Source of the DNA: JBEEFP01 sp041166085
GTDB lineage: Bacteria; Actinomycetota; Acidimicrobiia; Acidimicrobiales; JAFATL01
Direction of reading: 5' to 3'
DNA length: 64,000 nucleotides
Assembly: GCA_041166085.1 (NCBI GenBank)
Contig: JBEEFP010000050.1
Span: 78,266-142,265 of the forward strand
The notes under the pieces: model-generated
Told to the model about the DNA's origin: nothing
What the model saw: only the letters and a program-made list of their open reading frames with translations
Databases searched by the model: none
Shown here: positions 16,240 through 24,030 of the stretch, in pieces
How the letters are laid out: every line of letters starts with the position of its first letter
Numbering within the stretch: position 1 is the first letter of the stretch
Program-made: the position numbers and the translations under genes

Positions 16240-17951
16240 GTGGTGACCTTCTCCTTTTCGGGGGACGCGGTGACGTCTGCCGGGTGCGCGAACGCGAGGT
16301 GCTCGTGGACGGACTGCACCGATGCCGACCCTTCGCCGACAGCCGCAGCGACGCGCTTGGTCGAGCCGGAGCGCACGTCACCGACGGCGAAGAGCCCGGG
16401 GTGGCTCGTCTCGAACGGCAAGGGCCCGCGTCCGAGGGACGTCCAGCGCTCGTCCAGGTGCTCGGCGCCGAGGGAACGGTCGGTGAGCACGAAGCCTCGC
16501 TCGTCGAGCGCCGCGCACCCCGTCAGCCAACCAGCGGTCGGCTCGGCACCGATGAAGGAGAACAGCGCGGCGCAGGACAGCACCTCGTCCCCATCGGCAG
16601 TGGTGACGCGGACGGCGGACAAGCTGCGGTCGCCGTCGAGGCCGGTGATGTGCGTCTCGGTGCGCACCTCGATGCCAGGGTGCTCCTCGATCCGGTCGAC
16701 GAGGTAGCGCGACATGCTGGCATCGAGGTCGCGGCCGCGAATGACCACGGTCACCGGGCTGTCCGCCGCCGCGAGGAACAGGGCGGCCTGGCCCGCCGAG
16801 TTGCCGCCCCCCGCCACCACCACTGGCGACGCCGCGCAGAGACGGGCCTCCATCTCGGTGGCCGCGTAGTACACGCCGTTCCCCTCGAAGTCCGCGAGGC
16901 GGGGAACGCCGAGTCGCCGATACCGAGCGCCGCTGGCCACGATGACGGCTCGTCCCGCCACGTCGGTGCCGTCCGCAAGGCGTATCACGAGGTGGCCCGC
17001 CTCCTCGCGCAGCGACTGGGCCTCACACGGACTCGTGAGCTGGGCCCCGAACTTCTCGGCCTGGATGACCGCCCGCTGCGCCAGGTCGTTGCCGGAGATA
17101 CCGGTGGGGAACCCCAGGTAGTTCTCGATGCGCGACGTCGTGCCCGCCTGGCCGCCGACCGCGACCGTCTCCACCACGAGCGTGCGCAAGCCCTCCGACG
17201 CGCCGTAGACGGCGGCCGCCAGTCCCGCCGGACCCCCGCCCACGACGACCAGGTCGAAGCAGCGGTCGGGGATGCTCTCGATGGTGAGACCGAGGTAGGC
17301 CGCCAGCTCGCCGGGCGTGGGGCGACGCATGACCGTGCCCGGCGCGATGACCACCGGGAGGTCGGCCGCCGTCACGCCCACGTCCTGCAACAGGGTGTCG
17401 ACGGCGGGATCGCGGTCGGCGTCGATCCACTCGTGGGGAATGCGGTTGCGAGCGAGGAACTCCCGCAGCCGGAGCGATTCGGGCGAGAACTGCGAGCCGA
17501 TCACGCGCGCGGCTGCCGTGCCACCACTGAGGAGGACGGCTCGACGGGCGATGAAGGCGGCCAGGATGGTGTCACCCAGGCCGGGAGTGGCGGCCAGGAC
17601 GTGACGCAGGGCGGCGGTCGGGACCACCAGCACCTCCCCCGCCTCGACGACGCGTGCGGAGACGTAGACCCGCTGGCCGGTCAGCATGTTCAGCTCGCCG
17701 AGGAAGCGTCCTGCGTCGTGGCGGGCCACGACCTCCTCTTCGCCCTGGCGATGGGCGACGATCTCGACCGCACCCGAGAGGACCACGAAGAAGTCGTAGG
17801 TCGCGTCGCCTTCCCGGTACAGGTACTCGCCCGTCGCAGTGGGTTGGCGCGTGCCCAATCCTTCGAGGACAGCCAGGGCCGCCGCGTCGAGGATCGGAAA
17901 CGCGACCGGGTCGTCGTCCACCCGCGCAGGGTAGACCCGACCGCGATCCAA
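16236..17951 (-). CDS. cNMP-binding domain fused to thioredoxin reductase-like flavoprotein, redox CxxC absent
   Basis: 571 residues in three parts: a cyclic-nucleotide-binding domain (about 15-135, with LYREGDATYDFFVVLSGAVE and GRFLGELNMLTG), a glutaredoxin-like segment (about 155-225), and a class II FAD/NAD(P) oxidoreductase core (VVVGGGPAGLAAAVYG; VVVAGGGNSAGQAALFL; FAVGDVRSG). In true TrxR the second Rossmann region is preceded by CATC; here the same place reads AATEME, so the active cysteines are missing. Electrons must go to another acceptor. Transcribed with the UBP zinc finger and GNAT genes, divergent from the SDR at 18002 with only 50 nt between. Confidence 0.9.
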   Translation of the reverse strand: MDRGRVYPARVDDDPVAFPILDAAALAVLEGLGTRQPTATGEYLYREGDATYDFFVVLSGAVEIVAHRQGEEEVVARHDAGRFLGELNMLTGQRVYVSARVVEAGEVLVVPTAALRHVLAATPGLGDTILAAFIARRAVLLSGGTAAARVIGSQFSPESLRLREFLARNRIPHEWIDADRDPAVDTLLQDVGVTAADLPVVIAPGTVMRRPTPGELAAYLGLTIESIPDRCFDLVVVGGGPAGLAAAVYGASEGLRTLVVETVAVGGQAGTTSRIENYLGFPTGISGNDLAQRAVIQAEKFGAQLTSPCEAQSLREEAGHLVIRLADGTDVAGRAVIVASGARYRRLGVPRLADFEGNGVYYAATEMEARLCAASPVVVAGGGNSAGQAALFLAAADSPVTVVIRGRDLDASMSRYLVDRIEEHPGIEVRTETHITGLDGDRSLSAVRVTTADGDEVLSCAALFSFIGAEPTAGWLTGCAALDERGFVLTDRSLGAEHLDERWTSLGRGPLPFETSHPGLFAVGDVRSGSTKRVAAAVGEGSASVQSVHEHLAFAHPADVTASPEKEKVTT

Positions 17952-17967
17952 CTCACCTGGGCTAGAG

Positions 17968-17981
17968 TAGAACAGGTTCTA
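17968..17981. promoter_or_regulatory. KstR-like TetR operator
   Basis: The 14-bp TAGAACAGGTTCTA is a perfect 6-2-6 inverted repeat and fits the mycobacterial KstR consensus TNNAACNNGTTNNA for the repressor of steroid catabolism genes. It lies 20 nt before the SDR start at 18002 and 16 nt from the divergent flavoprotein start at 17951, so it may govern both. The matching TetR gene is not in the window. Confidence 0.7.
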
Positions 17982-18001
17982 GTTTCGAGGGGACGCCGAG
18001 G

Positions 18002-18781
18002 ATGCTGCTCGAGGGCAAGACCGTCATCGTCACAGGCGTGGGCGCGGGCCTGGGTCGCGAATGCGCGGCCAGCGCCCTGCGCGACGGAGCCAACGTCGTG
18101 ATGGCAGCTCGTACCCAGGAGACGCTCGACACGGCGGCGGCCGAGCTCGATCCCACCGGCGCGCGGGTGGCAGCCGTCGCCACCGACATCACCGACGCGG
18201 CGGCGTGCGCGGCGCTGGTCGATCAGGCCAAGGAGCGCTTCGGCGGCGTCGACGCCCTCGTCCAGGTGGCGGCCTTCGAGTACGTGTTCGGCGGTCTGCA
18301 CGACACCCGGCTCGACGACTGGCGCAAGGCCTTCGACACCAACGTGCTGGGCGCCCTCACCGTCCTGCGCCCCGTCGCCACCGCCATGAAGGAAGGCGGC
18401 GGCGGCGCGGTGGTGCTCATCGGATCGCAGTCGATGTTCAAGCCGTCGCTCCCCCAGGCGGGGTACGCCGCGTCCAAGGCCGCCCTGTTGACGGCGATGT
18501 ACTACCTGGCCGACGAGCTCGGCGCCGACAACATCCGGTGCAACATGGTCGTCCCGTCCTGGATGTGGGGCCCGCCTGTGCAGATGTACGTCGAAGGGAC
18601 GGCGAAGCAGAAGGGGATCTCGGTCGACGAGGCCCTCCACGACCTGGTCGGCGACTTCCCCCTCGGGCGCATGACCGAGGACGGCGAGGTCGCCGACGTG
18701 GCCATGTTCTTCGCATCGGATCGCGCCAAGGCGGTGACCGGGCAGCACCTCATGGTCAACGCCGGCGAGATGATGCGCTGA
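18002..18781 (+). CDS. Short-chain dehydrogenase/reductase
   Basis: Classical SDR of 259 residues: NAD(P)-binding TGVGAGLG near the N-terminus, NVLGALTV, catalytic Ser in LIGSQSM and the Tyr-Lys pair in GYAASKAALL. The conserved C-terminal part includes GRMTEDGEVADVAMFFASD. The substrate is unknown; the KstR-like operator just upstream and the DapB-fold dehydrogenase just downstream (15 nt) suggest steroid or similar lipid catabolism. The ATG is preceded by a GAGGGG-type site 9-14 nt upstream. Confidence 0.93.
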   Translation: MLLEGKTVIVTGVGAGLGRECAASALRDGANVVMAARTQETLDTAAAELDPTGARVAAVATDITDAAACAALVDQAKERFGGVDALVQVAAFEYVFGGLHDTRLDDWRKAFDTNVLGALTVLRPVATAMKEGGGGAVVLIGSQSMFKPSLPQAGYAASKAALLTAMYYLADELGADNIRCNMVVPSWMWGPPVQMYVEGTAKQKGISVDEALHDLVGDFPLGRMTEDGEVADVAMFFASDRAKAVTGQHLMVNAGEMMR

Positions 18782-18796
18782 GACGAGAGGACGCGG

Positions 18797-19867
18797 ATGC
18801 GCAAGCGAGTCGTGGTGTGGGGAACGGGGTTCGTCGGCAAGCTGGTGATCCCTGAGATCGTCCGACACCCGCGCTTCGAGCTGGTGGGTGTCGGCGTGAG
18901 CAACTCCGACAAGGTCGGGCGCGACGTCGGTGAGATCTGTGGCACAGAGCCCGTCGGCCTGGCTGCAACGGACGACGTCGACGCCCTCATCGCGCTGGAA
19001 CCCGACGCCCTCGTGCACTACGGACCCACCGCCGCCCACCCGGTCGACAACATCCGTGACATCGGTGCCTTTCTCCGTGCCGGCATCGACGTGTGCTCGA
19101 CCGCCATGACGCCCTGGGTGTGGCCGGCGATGGAGGTGAACCCGCCGGATTGGATCACCCCGATCACCGAGGCCTGCGAAGCGGGCGGCGCTTCGTGCTT
19201 CACCACCGGTATCGACCCCGGGTTCGGCAACGACCTCTTCCCGATGACGCTCATGGGCCTGTGCGCCGAGGTGCGCCTGGTGCGGGCTCTCGAGATCCTC
19301 GACTACATCAACTACGAGGGCGACTACGAGAACGAGATGGGGATCGGCCGTCCGCCCGAGTTCAAGGCGCTGCTCGAGCACTCGGACCTGCTGGTGATGG
19401 CATGGGGTGCGACCGTGCCGATGATGGCCCACGCAGTCGGTATCGAGCTCGACGAGATCACGACCACGTGGCACAAGTGGGTGACAGACGCCGAGATCAA
19501 GACGGCCAAGGGCGTCATCAACCCCGGCGAGGTCGCGGCCATCAACTTCACCATCAACGGCATCTACAACGGCGAGACGCGCATCCAGCTCGAGCACGTG
19601 AACCGGGTCGGGCCCGACGCCGCGCCTGACTGGCCGCGCGGTACACAAGACGACGTCTACCGGGTCGAGATCGAGGGCACGCCGTCGATCACCCAGGAGA
19701 CGGCGTTCCGGTTCACTGACGGCACGGGCCGCGACGCGTCGACGGCCGGTTGCCTGGCCACGGGGCTGCGCGCCCTCAATGCGGTGCCAGCGGTCAACGA
19801 CCTCCCACCCGGCTGGGTGACGGCACTCGACCTGCCGCTCATCCCGGGAGCGGGCACCATCCGCTGA
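18797..19867 (+). CDS. DapB-fold NAD(P)-dependent dehydrogenase (dihydrodipicolinate reductase-like)
   Basis: 356 residues with an N-terminal Rossmann motif (VVWGTGFVGK) and a C-terminal domain like the 2,4-diaminopentanoate dehydrogenase/DapB-like group found in many actinobacterial catabolic clusters. Segments such as TTGIDPGFGNDLFP and INYEGDYENEMGIG are characteristic of that group rather than of biosynthetic DapB (about 245 residues). It follows the SDR by 15 nt and is probably under the same KstR-like operator. The reaction is unknown; a role in lipid or steroid side-chain breakdown is inferred from the operator. Confidence 0.85.
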   Translation: MRKRVVVWGTGFVGKLVIPEIVRHPRFELVGVGVSNSDKVGRDVGEICGTEPVGLAATDDVDALIALEPDALVHYGPTAAHPVDNIRDIGAFLRAGIDVCSTAMTPWVWPAMEVNPPDWITPITEACEAGGASCFTTGIDPGFGNDLFPMTLMGLCAEVRLVRALEILDYINYEGDYENEMGIGRPPEFKALLEHSDLLVMAWGATVPMMAHAVGIELDEITTTWHKWVTDAEIKTAKGVINPGEVAAINFTINGIYNGETRIQLEHVNRVGPDAAPDWPRGTQDDVYRVEIEGTPSITQETAFRFTDGTGRDASTAGCLATGLRALNAVPAVNDLPPGWVTALDLPLIPGAGTIR

Positions 19868-19873
19868 GCCGTC

Positions 19874-22162
19874 CTACTGGATGGCGATCACGTCGGCGGC
19901 CTCGGCCTCGGCGTCGATGACAGGAACGCCGTCGAGCTCGATCTCGACACGGTCCAGCGTTCCTGTCCACGGGAACGGGCTCGGGTGGTCGGGGTCGGCG
20001 GGCGGGATGGCGGCCGCGTACCCGGCGGTCAGTCCGTGGCCGGTCAGGGAGTAACGGCTCCACGCCGTCCGCTTGATCTCGCCGCTGCCGACGACGACGT
20101 CGTCGACGAGCAGCTCGCCTCGCGCCGGTCCCCCGTCTGCGGGCGTAAAGCGGAACTGGAGCCGGTGGGCGCCGGGCGCCAGCGGGGGCAGCGGCGCGGT
20201 GACCCGATAGGCGCGCCACCCGGACAGATTGTGGACGTACACCAACGTCGCGTCCTCGACGTGGAACGACCAGCCGCCCAGCACCGACCCCTGCGACACG
20301 AGCACGCCCATCGGTGTGTCGTCACCAGCAGACACGGTGACGTGGGCCGTGATCACGTGCGGCCGGTTCTTCGTCGGCGCGGCCTGAGGCTCGGGCACCG
20401 GCGCACGACCGGGCCAGTACACGTAGCGCGACCGCTCGGGGACGCCCGGAGGCCGCCCGAACACGAACTCCGAGAAAGGCCGGTTGTCGAGCGGGAGCAC
20501 CTGGTACCGCTCGGCCTCCGCCCACCAGCGCCCGACCATCGCTTCCAGCCGAGCCGGCTCCTCGGTGGCTAGGTCATGGCACTCGCTCGGGTCGCGTCGG
20601 AGGTCGTAGAGCTCCCAACCGGCGCCGTCCAGACCCGGCTCGCTCTCGTGGATCGGGTGGTAGACGACCGCCTTCCATCCGTCCTGGTACAGGGCGCGGC
20701 AGCCGAACATCTCGTAGTACTGCACCGTGTGGCGCTCGGGCCCGTCCGCGTCGTCGAACGAGTAGGCGAAGCTCACCCCGGCCATCGGCTCCTGCTCGAC
20801 GCCGTCCACGCTGGACGGCGCGTCGACACCGATGATCTCGAGGATCGTCGGCGCCACATCGACCGCGTGCACGTACTGCCGGCGGACGCCGCCGCGGGCG
20901 TCGCGGCCGATGCCGCCGGGCCAGTGCAGGATGAGCGGGTCGGCGACGCCGCCTTCGTGCGTCTCTCGCTTCCAGCGCCGAAACGGCGTGTTGCCGGCGA
21001 CCGTCCACCCCCACGGGTAGTTGTTGTGGATCCGGGGACCACCGATCTCGTCGATGCGCGCGGCCGCCTCCTCCACCGTCCGGGGCAGGCCGTTCCACAC
21101 CCGCACGTCGTTGAGCGAGCCGGTCGGCCCTCCCTCGGACGACGCGCCGTTGTCGGAGAGCACGATCACCACCGTGTCGTCGAGCTCGCCGAGACGGTCG
21201 ATCAGCTCGACGACGCGACCGACCTGGGCGTCGGCGTGGGTGAGAAAGCCGGCGAACGCCTCCATGTAGCGCGCGTACACCCGTCGTTCGTCGGCGGAGA
21301 GGGTGTCCCAGGCGGGGACCCACTCGGGGCGGGCTGACAGCTCGGCGTGAGGCGCCACGACGCCGAGCCGCTTCTGGCGGGCGATGGTGGCTTCACGCCA
21401 CCGGTCCCATCCGTCGTCGAAGTGACCCCGGTAGCGCTCGACGAAGGCCGCGGGCGCCTGATGGGGCGAGTGGCACGCGCCAGTCGCCAGGTAGCAGAAG
21501 AAGGGCTTGGCCGGGTCGACGTGGCGGAGGTCGGTGATGAACTCGATGGCCCGATCGGCCAGGTCCTCGCTCAGGTGGTAGCCGTCCTCGAACCGTCCCG
21601 GTGGCGCGACGAAGTGGTTGTCGTACGCGAGCACGGGATCGAACTGGCTCGTCTCGCCCGGGAAGAAGCCGTAGAAGCGCTCGAAGCCTCGCCCGAGGGG
21701 CCAGCGGTCGCGCCGTCCACCGAGGTGGGCGTCCTCCTCGGGGGTGAGGTGCCACTTGCCGACGGCCCAGGCCGCATAGCCGTGGGGCGTCAGCATGGCC
21801 GGCAGCAGCGCGCACGACCGGGGAATGCGTGCGTCGTAGCCCGGGAACCCCGTGGCCAGCTCGGTGATGCGTCCCATGCCGCACGTGTGGTGGTTCCGGC
21901 CGGTGAGCACGCACGCGCGAGTCGGCGAGCAGAGCGCGGTGGTGTGGAAGTTGGCGTACCGCAGGCCGCCCGCGGCCAGACGATCGATGGCCGGCGTGTC
22001 GATGTCGGAGCCGAAGCATCCGAGCTGCGCGAAGCCCACGTCGTCGAGCACCACGAGCAGCACGTTGGGTGCTCCCGCGGGCGGTGTCGGCTCCGGCGGC
22101 CAGAACGGCTCGGACTCCCAGTGGTACCGGCCCGCTCGGCCCCGGAACTCACCGCGCTCCAT
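19874..22162 (-). CDS. Arylsulfatase family sulfohydrolase
   Basis: 762-residue type I sulfatase; cleaves sulfate esters after a Cys is turned to formylglycine. The active-site motif CSPTRACVLTGR holds the Cys and Arg; metal ligands are seen in VVLDDVGFAQLG and VLSDNGASSEG, with HLTPEEDAHLG near the active site. The C-terminal 200 residues form a beta-rich domain (QGSVLGGWSFHVEDATLVYV) seen in the long PAS-type arylsulfatases. No signal peptide is seen, so it is cytosolic. The gene overlaps the end of the preceding SDR gene by 14 nt, so they form an operon. A formylglycine-generating enzyme must be encoded elsewhere. Confidence 0.93.
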   Translation of the reverse strand: MERGEFRGRAGRYHWESEPFWPPEPTPPAGAPNVLLVVLDDVGFAQLGCFGSDIDTPAIDRLAAGGLRYANFHTTALCSPTRACVLTGRNHHTCGMGRITELATGFPGYDARIPRSCALLPAMLTPHGYAAWAVGKWHLTPEEDAHLGGRRDRWPLGRGFERFYGFFPGETSQFDPVLAYDNHFVAPPGRFEDGYHLSEDLADRAIEFITDLRHVDPAKPFFCYLATGACHSPHQAPAAFVERYRGHFDDGWDRWREATIARQKRLGVVAPHAELSARPEWVPAWDTLSADERRVYARYMEAFAGFLTHADAQVGRVVELIDRLGELDDTVVIVLSDNGASSEGGPTGSLNDVRVWNGLPRTVEEAAARIDEIGGPRIHNNYPWGWTVAGNTPFRRWKRETHEGGVADPLILHWPGGIGRDARGGVRRQYVHAVDVAPTILEIIGVDAPSSVDGVEQEPMAGVSFAYSFDDADGPERHTVQYYEMFGCRALYQDGWKAVVYHPIHESEPGLDGAGWELYDLRRDPSECHDLATEEPARLEAMVGRWWAEAERYQVLPLDNRPFSEFVFGRPPGVPERSRYVYWPGRAPVPEPQAAPTKNRPHVITAHVTVSAGDDTPMGVLVSQGSVLGGWSFHVEDATLVYVHNLSGWRAYRVTAPLPPLAPGAHRLQFRFTPADGGPARGELLVDDVVVGSGEIKRTAWSRYSLTGHGLTAGYAAAIPPADPDHPSPFPWTGTLDRVEIELDGVPVIDAEAEAADVIAIQ

Positions 22163-22967
22163 CGGACCTCCCCGGTGCGAGGGGCGGCACGGGCACGCTG
22201 ATCGACGGAGCCTCGGTGCCGCCGTCGACCTGGAACACCTTCCCTGTGACCCAGGACGACGCCGGCGACGCGAGGAAGAGGGCGGCGCAGGCGATGTCCT
22301 CCGGCGTGCCGGGCCGACGCATCGGCGTGTTGTCCTCGAACATGCGCCGGAGGTTCTCGTCGGTCAGCACGACGTCGAGCGAGCCCGTGGCCACGCCGCC
22401 GACGGAGATGGCGTTGATGCGCACCGCGGGCGCCAGCTCCGCCGCCATGTTGCGGGTCATCATGTTGAGGGCCGCCTTGCCTGCGCCGTAGGCCACGAAG
22501 CTCGTCTGCACCATGTCGCTCGACCGCGACGAGATGTTCACGATGGCGCCAGAGCCGGCGGTGTCGACCATGGCCTGCGCTGCCAGCCGCGAGAGCAGGA
22601 ACGCCGCTGTCACGTTGAACCGGAGCGCCTTCTCGAAGAACGCCTCGCTGGTGTCCATGGCCGCACGCGGCGGCGTGCCGCCCGCGTTGTTCACCAGCAC
22701 GTCGAGTCGCCCGAGCTCCCGCACGGCCGCCACGACCAGGCGGTCGAGGTCTTCGGTCTGCATGACGTCGGTCGGCACGGCCACGGCGCGGCGGCCGAGG
22801 GCCCGCACTTCGTCGGCGACCGCTTCGATGTCGCTCTGGGTGCGGGCCGCGCACACCACGTCGGCGCCCGCTTCGGCGAACCCGAGAGCGATGCCGCGCC
22901 CGATGCCCTTGCCCGCACCCGTGACGATGGCGACCTTGTCGGTCAGCGTGAAGTTTTCGAGGATCAT
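22149..22967 (-). CDS. Short-chain dehydrogenase/reductase
   Basis: 272 residues; start at ATG 22967 with GGAGG 5 nt upstream. It has TGAGKGIG nucleotide motif, VNNAGG, catalytic Ser in NISSRSS, Tyr-Lys in YGAGKAALN and the late motif FLASPASSWVTGKVFQVDGG. It resembles FabG-like oxidoreductases used in lipid and steroid catabolism. The 3' end extends 14 nt into the arylsulfatase gene, so translation is coupled. An alcohol freed by the sulfatase would be a natural substrate, which is inference. Confidence 0.93.
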   Translation of the reverse strand: MILENFTLTDKVAIVTGAGKGIGRGIALGFAEAGADVVCAARTQSDIEAVADEVRALGRRAVAVPTDVMQTEDLDRLVVAAVRELGRLDVLVNNAGGTPPRAAMDTSEAFFEKALRFNVTAAFLLSRLAAQAMVDTAGSGAIVNISSRSSDMVQTSFVAYGAGKAALNMMTRNMAAELAPAVRINAISVGGVATGSLDVVLTDENLRRMFEDNTPMRRPGTPEDIACAALFLASPASSWVTGKVFQVDGGTEAPSISVPVPPLAPGRSDGAR

Positions 22968-23034
22968 GTCGCCTCCGTGGACGGGCGTCCTTGCCGTCGG
23001 GACGTTACCGACCTGACTACGATCCCGTCCGCCG

Positions 23035-23913
23035 ATGGTGATGGTCCTGGCGCTGGTCGCCGCCTTCCTGTTGGGCCTCTCGTCCGTCCTCCAGCACAAG
23101 GCGGCCCAGGCCGCTGCTCCGGAGCGCTCGCTGCGGCCCGGCCTCCTGGTGGACCTGCTGCGCAAGCCGCTGTGGTTGGCCGGTCAAGGCCTCGCCATGA
23201 CCGGCTTCGCGGCCCAGGCGGTGGCGCTGTCGTTCGGTGCGCTCTCGGTCGTGCAGCCGCTCGTCGTCACCAGGCTCGTCTTCGGACTCTTCATCGCCGC
23301 CCGCGTCTCGCACCAGGCGGTCGCCCGACGCGAGTGGCTGGGCGCGCTCGCCATCATGGCCGGCCTCGGCGCGTTCCTGGTCGCTGCCTCGCCAGGGGAA
23401 GGCGCTTCGGCGATGAGCGACCGCGGCTGGCTCGGCGTCCTGCTCGTCACGGGGGTGCCCGCCGCCGCGCTGGTGGTGCTCGCACCGCGCGCACCGGGCG
23501 TCGGCCGCGCCATGTCCCTCGCCGCCGCCGGTGCCCTCCTGTTCGTCGCGACCACCACTCTCACCAAGGTCGTCGGCCACGAGCTCCGGGGCGATGCCGC
23601 CCACGTGCTCACGTCGTGGAAGCTCTACGCGCTGGCGCCGACCGGGATCGGCGCCATGCTGTTGGTCCAGAGCGCGTGGATGGCCGGGCCGATCCGAGCC
23701 TCGCTCCCTGTCCTCACCTGCGTCGAGTGCCTCGGCGCGATCGCCGTCGGCGTCCTCTTCCTCGACGAAGCCGTGTCGATCCAGGGACTGGACGTCGCCA
23801 TCGAGGTGATCGGGCTCGCCGCCGTCATTTGGGGCGTCCGCACCGTCACGCGCTCCCGGGTGCTGGCGGCGACCCTCGAGGCCCCGCCGGCCGGCCCACC
23901 CCGCGTCGCCTGA
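23035..23913 (+). CDS. DMT superfamily (EamA-like) membrane transporter
   Basis: 292 residues with about nine to ten hydrophobic segments and the DMT layout (LALVAAFLLGLSSVLQHKAAQ at the start; SFGALSVVQPLVVTRLVFGL; SLPVLTCVECLGAIAVGVLF with a late acidic FLDEAVS). The substrate is unknown. It starts 67 nt from the divergent SDR gene at 22967. It stands alone, followed by 117 nt of non-coding sequence before the GGDEF-EAL gene. Confidence 0.85.
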   Translation: MVMVLALVAAFLLGLSSVLQHKAAQAAAPERSLRPGLLVDLLRKPLWLAGQGLAMTGFAAQAVALSFGALSVVQPLVVTRLVFGLFIAARVSHQAVARREWLGALAIMAGLGAFLVAASPGEGASAMSDRGWLGVLLVTGVPAAALVVLAPRAPGVGRAMSLAAAGALLFVATTTLTKVVGHELRGDAAHVLTSWKLYALAPTGIGAMLLVQSAWMAGPIRASLPVLTCVECLGAIAVGVLFLDEAVSIQGLDVAIEVIGLAAVIWGVRTVTRSRVLAATLEAPPAGPPRVA

Positions 23914-24030
23914 CCGGTTCGGGGGTCGTTCTCGTCCCTCGCCCGACAATTCGCCCTCTCCACAAAGAAAACGACGAGCGGGACGCGCATGGACCATACG
24001 GTTCCGGTCACCACATGTCGATGAGGCCGT

